A stretch of DNA of 64,000 nucleotides, from positions 620,001-684,000 of the forward strand of contig OY764869.1 of assembly GCA_963668585.1 (NCBI GenBank). The letters are read 5' to 3'. The notes beneath the pieces were generated by a model that saw only the letters and a list, made by a program, of their open reading frames with translations, was not told the origin of the DNA and ran no database searches. This document shows, piece by piece, positions 1-8,271 of the stretch. The DNA comes from Bin87 sp963668585 (GTDB taxonomy: Bacteria; Chloroflexota; Dehalococcoidia; Lucifugimonadales; UBA3495). Position 1 is the stretch's first letter. Each line of letters opens with the position of its first letter. A program made the position numbers and the translations under genes.

Positions 1-128
1 GCCGCTTGCGCGTGTGCCGCGTCGCGCACCTCCAGTCCGGCGATGATCACGACAATTACCACCAGGATAACTAAAACAGGTTGATGAACGCCCCTAACGC
101 GAGTTCTGTTCCACAGTTTGGCTAGCAT
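1..128 (-). CDS. N-terminus of a membrane-anchored or secreted protein (cut by window edge)
   Basis: The reverse strand has an ATG at 128-126 preceded by AGGAG (136-140) at normal spacing, followed by 42 open codons to the window edge. The peptide starts with a short basic stretch (MLAKLWNRTRVRG) and then a hydrophobic run of about 15 residues (VLVILVVIVVIIAGL), as in a signal anchor or uncleaved signal peptide. The rest of the protein lies outside the window, so no function can be given. Confidence 0.5.
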   Translation of the reverse strand, partial: MLAKLWNRTRVRGVHQPVLVILVVIVVIIAGLEVRDAAHAQA

Positions 129-234
129 AATCTGGCTCCTTTGCCGAGGTAATCGGCGGTTGGGATCGATATGTTAAGGACACCCTACATGGAGAATACC
201 TGGTCGAGATCGCAAGCTTACCTGTGCCTGCCAC

Positions 235-269
235 AAAAACAGCAGGGGCGAATGATTATTCGCCCCTGC
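235..269 (-). terminator. Rho-independent terminator of the double esterase gene
   Basis: A perfect 12-base-pair stem (242-253 with 258-269) closes on a 4-base loop. Read on the minus strand it is followed by five Ts (235-239). It lies about 25 bases past the stop of the double esterase. The arms GGGGCG/CGCCCC also make it a member of the palindromic repeat family seen at 47469 and 59879, so a repeat has probably been co-opted as terminator. Confidence 0.75.
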
Positions 270-294
270 CCGTATCCCAAACCCGACGTCAGGA

Positions 295-2259
295 TCAATT
301 ATCGGCCGCTGCCACCGCCTCGGGCTGCTCCAGCGCCGCGCCGAATGCCTCGCTGAGGCTGGCGCAGGCGGCATCGATGGCCAGCCGTGCCTTATCCATC
401 ACGTGCGGCAGACCGAAGAACCCATGGATCATGCCGTCGTAGCGGATCAGATTGGTGGCGACGCCGGCCTCTTCCAGCGCGGCGGCGTACACCTCGCCCT
501 CGTCGCGAAGCGGGTCGAACTCGGCGGTGATCACCAGCGCCGGCGGCAGGTCGTTGGACAGCCGCGCCCGCAACGGCGATGCGAAGATGTTGTAGCCCGA
601 CAGGTCGGTGGTGTTCACGTAGTGGTCCCAGAACCACCGCATGCTTGCCGTTTCCAGGAAGAGGCCGCGCCCGTTGACGTCGTAGGAACGGGTGTCATAT
701 GCGTAGTCCACAGCCGGGTACACCAGCAGTTGGAACGCCAGCGGGTTCGGGAAGTCGTCCTGCGCCAGGCACACGGCGGCGGCCAGGTTTCCGCCCGCGC
801 TGTCGCCACCCACCGCGATGGCGTCGGGACGGCCGCCCAGCGCTTCCGCGTTGGCCATCGCCCACATGGTGGCGGTCAGGCAGTCCTCAAAGGGCGTGGG
901 GAACTTGTACTCCGGCGCCAGGCGGTAATCCACCGACACCACCACGCAGTTGGCGCCCACGCAAAGCTCACGGGCGGTTGCGTCGGCGGTTTCCACGTTG
1001 CCAATCACCCAGCCGCCGCCGTGGTACCACACCAGGATGCCCCACGGCCCGGCCGTCGCCGGCGTGTAGATGCGGACGGGGACCTCACCGGGTTCCTTGC
1101 CGTCAACATTCTGGAGGATGCGGTCTTCCACCCTGCCCACGTCCGGTCCGTCGGGTCGAGGCCGGTTGTTCATGATCTCCCGGCATTCGTCAACCTCCAT
1201 ATCCTGGAAGGGTTTCATGCCGAGAGAGTCGAAGATTTCCAGGACATGCGCCGCCTGTGGGTCCAGCAGTTGACGCATGGCCGCCGGGTCGCCCTCGTGC
1301 TGGTGGAAATACTCCTCCACCATGTCATCAACCGCGCCCCGCAGGAACTTGCAGGCGTCGTCCATGGCCTCCCGCGCCGTGTCCATCAGGCCGGCCATGC
1401 TGAAAAAGCCGTGGATCATGCCATCGTAGCGGTTGGTGGTCGCCGGCACCCCGTACCCGTTCAGCAGTCGGCCGTAAGCCTCGCCTTCGTCCCGCAGCGG
1501 GTCGTATTCGGCGGTTATGATCAGCGCCGGGGGCAGGTCGTCCATGCCGGGGAAATCGGGGCCGAGCCGCAACGGAGCGCACTGGGGGTCTTCGGCCTGT
1601 CCGGGGTTGGCCAGGTACTGGTCCCAGAACCAGATCATGCCCTGGCGTTCCAGGCTATAGCCGGTGCCGTTGTCGAGGTAGGATCCGGTGTCGAAATTGA
1701 CATCCGTGACCGGGTACACCAGCAGTTGGTGGCTGACGCGCACGTCTCCGGACTCGGCGGCGCGCATGCTCACGGCCGCGGCCAGGTTTCCGCCGGCGCT
1801 GTCGCCGCCCACCGACACCACGCCGCGTATGCCGCCCAGTTCCTCCGCGTGGTTGCTGGCCCACAGGGTGGCCGCGTAGCAGTCGTCCAGCGGTTCGGGA
1901 TACTTGGCTTCCGGCGACAATCGGTAGTCCACCGACACCACGATGTTGCGCGACCCGACGCACAGGTTCCGCGCCGTGCCGTCGGCGGATTCCAGGTCGC
2001 CAACGACCCAGCCACCGCCGTGATACCACACCAGGATGGGGAACGGGCCGTCACCCTCCGGCGTGTAGATGCGGACCGGAACGTCGCCGGCAGGGCCGGG
2101 AACAGCGCGGTTCTCAACCTTGCCAACCTCGGGGCCAGGGCCGCGCTGTCGCTTGGCGGCATTTTCCCGCGCTTCGACGGGCGTAACGGTATAGTTGGGC
2201 GGCAGGCCCAGGGCGCGGGTCGCCTCGATTACTTGTACGGCTTGCGGGTGCAGTGGCAT
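295..2259 (-). CDS. Tandem (double-domain) alpha/beta hydrolase, HSL/esterase family
   Basis: Predicted carboxylesterase of the hormone-sensitive-lipase (alpha/beta hydrolase fold 3) family, hydrolysing short-chain or aromatic esters in the cytoplasm. The 654-residue protein is two complete enzymes fused. The first half has the oxyanion motif HGGGW at 80-84, nucleophile Ser154 in GDSAGG, Asp253 in DPLRDEGE and His283 in GMIHGF. The second half repeats this at 413-417, Ser487, Asp582 and His612. The halves are alike throughout, including the N-terminal cap (compare about 20-60 with 350-390), so this is an internal duplication; single members are usually about 310 residues. The start has GGAGG upstream and a terminator follows the stop. 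No signal peptide is seen. Substrate unknown. Confidence 0.9.
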   Translation of the reverse strand: MPLHPQAVQVIEATRALGLPPNYTVTPVEARENAAKRQRGPGPEVGKVENRAVPGPAGDVPVRIYTPEGDGPFPILVWYHGGGWVVGDLESADGTARNLCVGSRNIVVSVDYRLSPEAKYPEPLDDCYAATLWASNHAEELGGIRGVVSVGGDSAGGNLAAAVSMRAAESGDVRVSHQLLVYPVTDVNFDTGSYLDNGTGYSLERQGMIWFWDQYLANPGQAEDPQCAPLRLGPDFPGMDDLPPALIITAEYDPLRDEGEAYGRLLNGYGVPATTNRYDGMIHGFFSMAGLMDTAREAMDDACKFLRGAVDDMVEEYFHQHEGDPAAMRQLLDPQAAHVLEIFDSLGMKPFQDMEVDECREIMNNRPRPDGPDVGRVEDRILQNVDGKEPGEVPVRIYTPATAGPWGILVWYHGGGWVIGNVETADATARELCVGANCVVVSVDYRLAPEYKFPTPFEDCLTATMWAMANAEALGGRPDAIAVGGDSAGGNLAAAVCLAQDDFPNPLAFQLLVYPAVDYAYDTRSYDVNGRGLFLETASMRWFWDHYVNTTDLSGYNIFASPLRARLSNDLPPALVITAEFDPLRDEGEVYAAALEEAGVATNLIRYDGMIHGFFGLPHVMDKARLAIDAACASLSEAFGAALEQPEAVAAADN

Positions 2260-2294
2260 CTTTAGCCTCCACCATGGTCAGGTTTCGTGGTCTG

Positions 2295-2337
2295 AAAACA
2301 GGCCGCCGGAGTCCCTTTCGGGGTGTTCCGGCGGCCT
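2295..2337 (-). terminator. Terminator after the flavin monooxygenase gene
   Basis: An 11-base-pair GC-rich stem (2300-2310 with 2327-2337) is followed on the minus strand by TTTT after one base (2295-2298). It sits just past the stop of the LLM-class oxidoreductase and separates it from the downstream esterase gene. Confidence 0.7.
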
Positions 2338-2359
2338 CTGTAGTTGCTGGCGTCCGGTC

Positions 2360-3532
2360 CTAATCGTTGCGGGCGACGTAGTCCTGGCGGGCGCGGTCCA
2401 GCGCTCGCGTCCGGCCGGCCTGGAGGGTTTCGTTACGCTCGTAGGCCCACTGGTTGGATGCGATGGTCGCTTCGGCCGAGCCCTGGAAATGGGGCATGAC
2501 GTGGCGCGCCATCAGTTCGTAGCTGTGGAGCATATGCTCCCTGGCTGCCCAGTCCACGGTCTGCACCATGAAGGCTCCGAACCCGCCGCTGCGCTCTTCC
2601 AGCCGCTTGATGCCCTCGATGCAGTCGTCGGGCGTGCCGATGATCCACGCGCCCCGCTCGGCCATCACGTCGATGATCTTGTCCGGGGGACCGTCCACCA
2701 CCTGCGCGCGACCCATCGTATGCTCGAAGTATTCGCGCTGGTAGCGGCCCGCACCGATTCGCGCCTGCTCGAAGGCTTCCTTGCGGGTGTCGGCCAGGTG
2801 GACGGGCAGCACGAGCCGCCATTCGAAGCGGTCCACCGTCTGGTTGTGCTCCGCCGCCGATTCCTCGCAGATGTCCCAGAGTTCGTTCAGGTCGGCGCCC
2901 TGCGGCATCTTGGGGTCCCGCGGCGTGGTGATGGTCAGCACGGACGCGCCGTGCTTGCCGGCCAGGGACACACCCGACGGCGTCTGTACCGACGCCACCG
3001 AAATGGGCATGTGCGGCGTCTGGTAGGGACGAAGTTGCAGCATGGCCTCGTTGAGTTCGAACCAGTCGCTGTGGTGGGTGATCGGCTCCTTCTCCTTGAA
3101 CAGCCGCATGATGACACCCAGCGACTCGTCCATGCGCAGGCGCTGCTTGGTGGGGTCGATTCCCATCATGTAGGCGTCGCCGGGCAGGGCGCCGGGACCC
3201 ACGCCCAGCATCACGCGGCCGCGCGTCATGTGGTCGAGTTGGGTCATCCAGTTGGCGACCATGAAGGGATGGTGGTAGGGCAGGCTGACGACGCCGGTGC
3301 CCAGCTTGATGTGCTTGGTGCGGTCGGCGGCAACTCCGATGAAAATTTCCGGCGACGAGATGATCTCCCAACCGGCGCTGTGATGCTCGCCGATCCAGGC
3401 CTCGTCGAAGCCCAGGTAGTCCAGCCACTGCACCAGTTCCATGTCGCGTTCCAGCGCCAGCGTGGGGTTCTCGCCGGCCCGGTGGAACGGGCCCATAAAG
3501 ATGCCAAACTTCATACGATCGGGTAATGCCAT
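2360..3532 (-). CDS. LLM-class flavin-dependent oxidoreductase (luciferase-like monooxygenase)
   Basis: Predicted flavin-dependent monooxygenase of the bacterial luciferase superfamily, using reduced FMN or F420 and oxygen on an organic substrate. The 390 residues follow the family pattern: MKFGIFMGPF strand 1, DEAWIGEHH in the early barrel, KLGTGVVSLPYHHPFMVA and the glycine-rich GRVMLGVGPGALPGDAYMMG, with a TIM-barrel-sized core of about 350 residues. It resembles the limonene-monooxygenase-like branch common in SAR202-type Chloroflexota (family knowledge). GAGGAGG precedes the start at good spacing. The downstream esterase lies on the same strand but a terminator separates them. Substrate not determinable. 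Confidence 0.88.
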   Translation of the reverse strand: MALPDRMKFGIFMGPFHRAGENPTLALERDMELVQWLDYLGFDEAWIGEHHSAGWEIISSPEIFIGVAADRTKHIKLGTGVVSLPYHHPFMVANWMTQLDHMTRGRVMLGVGPGALPGDAYMMGIDPTKQRLRMDESLGVIMRLFKEKEPITHHSDWFELNEAMLQLRPYQTPHMPISVASVQTPSGVSLAGKHGASVLTITTPRDPKMPQGADLNELWDICEESAAEHNQTVDRFEWRLVLPVHLADTRKEAFEQARIGAGRYQREYFEHTMGRAQVVDGPPDKIIDVMAERGAWIIGTPDDCIEGIKRLEERSGGFGAFMVQTVDWAAREHMLHSYELMARHVMPHFQGSAEATIASNQWAYERNETLQAGRTRALDRARQDYVARND

Positions 3533-3715
3533 CGGGAAATCCTCCTCGTGGTCCGCCGCAGGCGGATGAGCGCCGCCGGGTTAGACACCGATCGCAACGG
3601 CTGCCGTCGCATGAACGTGTCGACCGCCTAACGGTCACGTGTGAACGATGTTGCCCGCATTATATTGGGCATCCCCAACTGCGGCAAGCCGACCAACGCC
3701 GGCGGTTCCGGCGGT

Positions 3716-3721
3716 TATAAT
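3716..3721 (+). promoter_or_regulatory. -10 box (TATAAT) upstream of the unknown gene at 3762
   Basis: A perfect TATAAT lies 40 bases before the ATG at 3762. No convincing -35 hexamer is seen at 16-18 bases. The 3533-3715 stretch between the divergent genes holds nothing else recognised. Confidence 0.45.
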
Positions 3722-3761
3722 CACAACCAGCACATAAACCCATGCCCACGAGGCCACGCCA

Positions 3762-5321
3762 ATGACCAGCATCATCCAGCACTCAGTGATACTCAACAGC
3801 CAGTCCGGCTTGCGCAACGCCAACAGGCTAGCCCGCGAGTGGGCTATCGCCCACGCCGGCGCCTACCAGGGACAGGCCCAGCGCGAACTGGGCGGCTCTG
3901 AAACCTTCCGGCAATGGAGCAACGATAATCTGGCTATTCGCACCGCCAAACTCACCACCGAGTCATTCAAGCAGGTGCAATTATTCAGCATAAATTATGA
4001 TCTTGCCAACGGCTCCGAACCTTATACCGCTTATGTGATGACCTACGCGTCCTCCGAAACCGAGCAGGTCGGGGGGTATTGCATCGCCGTCGCCACCGTG
4101 CCCCCATCGATGGCAACGGCGGAACTGCCCTGGGAAGACCGGGCCGGGCCGGCCGCCCTCGAACAGTTCATTGAGACCGTAAAATCCGACCGTTCACGTT
4201 CTTCCCCGCCGGGTGAAGAATCCGCCGGCGTAAACGCCATCGACGACCTGTTCTCAATCCACGATTCCGCTCTCGTGCTGACCCACGCCGGCCTGGCCGA
4301 CGGCGAGTTCGAGGAATTGGCAGACCTGCACAGCGACTGGGCCGCGGTGGTCACCATCAACCCGCAGGAACAGTTGGCGCTGAGCCTGCACCTGCCCGCA
4401 GACCAACTGCACCAGTGGGTCCGCGCGAAGATCGCCCTCTTCTCCCGCTATGCAGACCCGGACGGCAGACGCCTCCGAATGGCCGAAACCGACCTGGACG
4501 CCGCGATGGCCCGGGTGGAAACGGAGCGCAACGACGCAACCAGCGGAGTCGCCGGACGCAACGCCATCGCCGTGCTGAAGGTGTTGGAGTCTTTGGCCTC
4601 CGCGCCCACAACGGCCATCCCCGCCGGCGCTGATGCCGACGGCGATACGGCTGACACGGCCGGCGCAGAATCGCAGGAATCGTCACAATCCGACCCGGCG
4701 GTCGCCCAGCAGCGCATCTATACCCTCGAAGACCAACTGAGCGAAGCCGAAAAGGAGATATCGGAACTGCGTGATCGCCTGGCGCAGTATGAGCAATACG
4801 ACGCCGAAGTGCAGCCCGACGACACCGTCCCCGAACCCGAGCCCGACCCGCAATCCGTGGTGGACGCCAACCGGCATACCACCGTGCTGGACGCCATGAT
4901 CAACCGCGAGCGCTTTTCCCGTCTGCGATTCCTGACCCACTGCGAAAAGCCTCTGGCCCGTTACGGCAAGCCCAGACCCAACGGCGTGGAGATCGTCGTG
5001 GCCCTGGATGCCATCAACACCCTTGCCCAGGCGTGGTACAACACCCCAAACGGCAATATTGGCACCTGGGACAACTACTTCATACAACTGGCGGGTTGGA
5101 AGCACGCCGACGACGAGTCCGCAGCCACCATGGCGATGTATGGCGACAAACGGTCATTCAGCGACCAGGAACACGACCGCCTCGTCACCATCACGCGGCA
5201 CCTCACCTTTCAGGGTTCCAGCAGCGGCCTGCAGATCTACTTCGACCGGGACGACATCACGCAATCGTTCATCGTGGGCTACATAGGCGAGCACCTGCCA
5301 TACGCCACCGCCCGTTCGTGA
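3762..5321 (+). CDS. Hypothetical protein with central coiled coil
   Basis: I do not recognise the family. The 519-residue protein has an N-terminal globular part (about 1-190), a second globular region (190-290), an Ala/Asp/Ser-rich linker and a predicted coiled coil around 320-345 (TLEDQLSEAEKEISELRDRL). An acidic Pro/Glu linker then leads to a C-terminal domain of about 130 residues that ends in VGYIGEHLPY. There is no signal peptide or membrane segment. The gene has its own TATAAT box and GAGG before ATG. The next gene, 47 bases downstream on the same strand, is an equally isolated membrane protein, so the two may act together. The multi-domain build suggests a sensor or conflict-type protein, but that is only a guess. 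Confidence 0.7.
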   Translation: MTSIIQHSVILNSQSGLRNANRLAREWAIAHAGAYQGQAQRELGGSETFRQWSNDNLAIRTAKLTTESFKQVQLFSINYDLANGSEPYTAYVMTYASSETEQVGGYCIAVATVPPSMATAELPWEDRAGPAALEQFIETVKSDRSRSSPPGEESAGVNAIDDLFSIHDSALVLTHAGLADGEFEELADLHSDWAAVVTINPQEQLALSLHLPADQLHQWVRAKIALFSRYADPDGRRLRMAETDLDAAMARVETERNDATSGVAGRNAIAVLKVLESLASAPTTAIPAGADADGDTADTAGAESQESSQSDPAVAQQRIYTLEDQLSEAEKEISELRDRLAQYEQYDAEVQPDDTVPEPEPDPQSVVDANRHTTVLDAMINRERFSRLRFLTHCEKPLARYGKPRPNGVEIVVALDAINTLAQAWYNTPNGNIGTWDNYFIQLAGWKHADDESAATMAMYGDKRSFSDQEHDRLVTITRHLTFQGSSSGLQIYFDRDDITQSFIVGYIGEHLPYATARS

Positions 5322-5368
5322 CCCATCGCCCCAAACCATCAAGTCCTGGCCTGAATTGAAACTCCGGA

Positions 5369-6145
5369 ATGGGTAACAATTTCCGAAAAATCTGGACTTG
5401 GCTGGTAACACAGTGGCGAAAATGCTGGGCCCGCCTCCGTAGGACACGCAATTGGACCTGGGAGCACAAATTTTTCGTCTCAGTGATCGTCGCATTAGTC
5501 ATTATCACAGCATCGCATGTGTGGTTAGTAATCGACGAATGCAGGTTGGGCGGAGCGTGTTGCCAGTACCTCTTTGGCAAATTGCTCCCACCGTGGTACA
5601 GGGTCGCATTGTTGCACGCACCTTGGATCGCTGCTGTAATCCTGATCGGTTGGCTGGTCCGTTTGCGCGCAACACGACAAGCTCATAGGCAGCGATTTAC
5701 CGGTTCCTTTGTTGCCGTAGTGGCGATCGCGTTGGGTTATATGGCCGCATATCACTGGGAAGGATTAAGAGGTGAGGAATCACCGAGTGCAGTGTTAAGC
5801 AACATAGGCTTAGCCGTTGTGGGCGTGTCAGGAGTCCTGTTCGTAGTTTGGCAGGCACGCATCGCGAGTGAAAATAACCAAATCGCAGCGGACAAGTCTC
5901 TCGCCGAACAATTTATGCAGGCTTCAGAAATGCTATACAGCGATCATGTCGGCACTCGTCTATCTGGAATTGCTGTTATCAGATCACTTGGTAGAAAAAA
6001 CGAGACGTATCGCAAAATGAGCGTGAGATTGCTGCGTACGTTCGCAACTGATTCCACTCGCGTACAAGGAGAGGATACCGACGTCGCGCAAACGACCCTG
6101 CTCTACTTGAGCAATCGTAGGCCACGCAGAAGGGTTAGAAGATAG
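5369..6145 (+). CDS. Membrane protein resembling the N-terminal part of pentapeptide-repeat proteins, possibly truncated
   Basis: The 258-residue protein has a basic N-terminus and about four hydrophobic segments (near 35-55, 80-98, 110-128 and 140-160). A cytosolic helical stretch starts near 170 with LAEQFMQASEMLYSDHVGTR and LSGIAVIRSLGR. That stretch matches my recollection of the module that precedes pentapeptide repeats in many membrane proteins (AEQFxKAxExLxxxxxxxRLGGIYALERIA). Here the repeats are missing and the protein ends in an Arg-rich tail (RRPRRRVRR). Base composition is clearly more AT-rich than in neighbouring genes, which suggests transfer. No clear Shine-Dalgarno is seen. 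It may be a shortened relic or a complete short form. Confidence 0.6.
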   Translation: MGNNFRKIWTWLVTQWRKCWARLRRTRNWTWEHKFFVSVIVALVIITASHVWLVIDECRLGGACCQYLFGKLLPPWYRVALLHAPWIAAVILIGWLVRLRATRQAHRQRFTGSFVAVVAIALGYMAAYHWEGLRGEESPSAVLSNIGLAVVGVSGVLFVVWQARIASENNQIAADKSLAEQFMQASEMLYSDHVGTRLSGIAVIRSLGRKNETYRKMSVRLLRTFATDSTRVQGEDTDVAQTTLLYLSNRRPRRRVRR

Positions 6146-6223
6146 ACAGCTGCCGCCGGCCACGGACCCTGTTGACGGGTGAGGGACACGACGGCGGCGT
6201 ATCACACGGTATGTGTAGTTGGG

Positions 6224-7162
6224 TCAGCCTGAAACCAGCGGCAGGCCCTCGTCGGCGCGCACCTCGTTGATGATTTCCAGCACTCGCTGGGACAGCGGGG
6301 CGTAGGTCAACTCGAACTCGGACAGCAGCCGGCTGTTATCCACCAGGTAGTTGCCGGAGTGTTCCCGGCCGCCCTCGTTGTCGAAACTCACCTGCGCGTC
6401 GGGCAGGTAGCCGCGCACCATTTCCGCCAAGTCTCCCAGGCTGATGGGCGTTCCGCCGGAGTTGTACACCTGGTGCTCGCTGCTGTCCACCAGCGACACG
6501 CGCACGAATGCCTCGGCGATGTCCTCGACGTGGATCGGCAGGCGCATCATGCCCTGGTAGGGGAAACTAACCGGTTCGCCCCGGGCGGGCAGCGTCACGC
6601 AGCGCACGTGGTCGGTGGAACCGCGAACCTTGTCCGGTCCCGTGACGTTGGCGGGCCTGATGCCGGTGATGCTCATGCCGTAGTTCTCGTTGAACATCTT
6701 TGCCTGGAACTCGTTGAAAATCTTGTGGGTGGCGTACTGGCTGTCGCCGTAGGTGCCCTCGTCCTCGTTGATTTCACGGTCGCCGAAATTCGACTGCTGC
6801 CCGCTCACGGCCACCGAACTGGCGTACACGATCCGGTTGACGTCCAGGAGGCGGCCCGCCTCGAAGCAGTTGTCCATGCCGAGGATGTTCAGGCGCATCT
6901 GGTGGTGGGGGTTGCCCTCTCCGCCGCCCAGCAGGTAGGCCAGGTTGATGATGCGGTCGGGTTTGGAGTCCACGATGGCCCGCGTCACCTGCTCAAAGTC
7001 CGTGATGTCCACCCGCGCGCTGCGAATGGAGTCCCGGTCAACGCCGGGGATGTCCGGCAGCGGGTTGATGTCCGTCGCGTACACGTCCTCGCCGCGTTCC
7101 ACCAGTTTGCGAATCACGCGCGGCCCGATGAATCCCGCGCCGCCCAATACCAGAACCGTCAT
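6224..7162 (-). CDS. NAD(P)-dependent epimerase/dehydratase (extended SDR)
   Basis: Predicted extended short-chain dehydrogenase acting on a nucleotide sugar or related substrate. The Rossmann motif GGAGFIG is at 7-13, the catalytic Tyr-x-x-x-Lys is YATHK and a serine lies upstream in YASSVAVSG. The length (312) is normal for NAD-dependent epimerase/dehydratase members. GGAGGT precedes the ATG at ideal spacing. The tam-like methyltransferase gene lies upstream on the same strand with about 80 bases between, so cotranscription is possible. The substrate (UDP-sugar or otherwise) cannot be read from the sequence. Confidence 0.87.
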   Translation of the reverse strand: MTVLVLGGAGFIGPRVIRKLVERGEDVYATDINPLPDIPGVDRDSIRSARVDITDFEQVTRAIVDSKPDRIINLAYLLGGGEGNPHHQMRLNILGMDNCFEAGRLLDVNRIVYASSVAVSGQQSNFGDREINEDEGTYGDSQYATHKIFNEFQAKMFNENYGMSITGIRPANVTGPDKVRGSTDHVRCVTLPARGEPVSFPYQGMMRLPIHVEDIAEAFVRVSLVDSSEHQVYNSGGTPISLGDLAEMVRGYLPDAQVSFDNEGGREHSGNYLVDNSRLLSEFELTYAPLSQRVLEIINEVRADEGLPLVSG

Positions 7163-7240
7163 AGTCGCACCTCCATAGTGCTTTGGCCCGCGTCGTCTCT
7201 GTGGGCGAAGCGTGGCAATCGCGTCGTCAGCCGTCGAGTT

Positions 7241-8080
7241 TCACCGTCGCACCGCCACGAAAAACAACCGCCGGAACGGGTACAGCGTCACACCGTCCTG
7301 GCGCTTTGGGTATTCCGCGTTCAACCGACGGCGGTACTCTTCCAGGTACACCTCACGTTCTCCGTCTTCCAGCCCGTTCAGGATGGGACGCAGCCCGGTG
7401 CTGGTAACCCATTCCAGCACCGCGTCGTCGCCGGACAGCACGTGCTGGTACTCAGTGGTCCACACGTCCAGATGCGCAGACTCCGGCGCCAGCAGGTCAT
7501 AGTAGAAATCAGGGTCCTGCACCCAGCGGTTTCCCACCGCCTGCCGCAGTTCAGCGGAGCCGATGGCCTTCCCGCCCGCGCCACCGTCGGCCAGCGTTTC
7601 GCGCATCAGGTGGTGCGAGCGCATATCCCAACTCAGGGGCGCCTGCACCGCCAGGCATCCGCCCGACGGCAGCAGATTCCAGAGCCTTGGCACCAGTTCA
7701 TGGTGGTCGGGCACCCACTGAATGGCAGCGTTGGAATACAGCACGGACGGTGGGAAATCCGGTTGCCAGTCGGCCAGGTCTCCGGTCTGCCAGCGCACGC
7801 GACCGCCGCCAGGATTGCTTTCTCCCGACGCCGCGCGCTCCAGCATTTCCGGCGAGTTGTCCATGCCCACCACGTCCGCGTCGGGCCAGCGGTCTGCCAG
7901 CAGTCGCGTCACGTTGCCGCTGCCGCAGCCCAGGTCGTAGATGGCCTGCGGGTTCTCCAGCGGGATGCGGCCCATCAGGTCCAGCGCCGGGCGGAGTCGG
8001 TGGTCCGCAAACTTCAGATATTGACCCGGATTCCACGACTCGCCGGCCAAGTGCCGCTGGTGCAGCGTCTCCTGCGTCAT
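7241..8080 (-). CDS. tam: Trans-aconitate 2-methyltransferase-like SAM methyltransferase
   Basis: SAM-dependent methyltransferase that by family precedent methylates trans-aconitate, a toxic isomer that inhibits aconitase. The N-terminal signature WNPGQYLKFADHRLRPALDL and the SAM motif DLGCGSGN, followed by a DNSPEML acidic loop, closely follow Escherichia coli Tam (WNPxxYLxFADxRxRPAxxL, DLGCGPGN). The length (279) is slightly longer than usual. GGGAG precedes the start. The epimerase gene lies downstream on the same strand. Another small-molecule substrate is possible, but the N-terminal match favours the tam assignment. Confidence 0.82.
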   Translation of the reverse strand: MTQETLHQRHLAGESWNPGQYLKFADHRLRPALDLMGRIPLENPQAIYDLGCGSGNVTRLLADRWPDADVVGMDNSPEMLERAASGESNPGGGRVRWQTGDLADWQPDFPPSVLYSNAAIQWVPDHHELVPRLWNLLPSGGCLAVQAPLSWDMRSHHLMRETLADGGAGGKAIGSAELRQAVGNRWVQDPDFYYDLLAPESAHLDVWTTEYQHVLSGDDAVLEWVTSTGLRPILNGLEDGEREVYLEEYRRRLNAEYPKRQDGVTLYPFRRLFFVAVRR

Positions 8081-8271
8081 GCAACAATCTCCCTTCCCGA
8101 AAAGTAAGTATTCAACCCAACTCGCAGCGAGTATAGGCGCCGCAAAATCCGAGCGTCAACCGTGGGGCGTCTTGTCCAAAGGGCCATTGGCGGGCGTCGT
8201 CCCCGCTGCCGCATCGTTTGTGGCATAATACCCGAACCCATCAAATCAAACCCAACGGAGGTACGCACCGC

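Noticed and set aside
403..2265. Long plus-strand frame antisense to the double esterase
   Set aside because: It mirrors the codon structure of the esterase in a GC-rich gene and its translation shows no domain. The opposite strand has two full catalytic triads.
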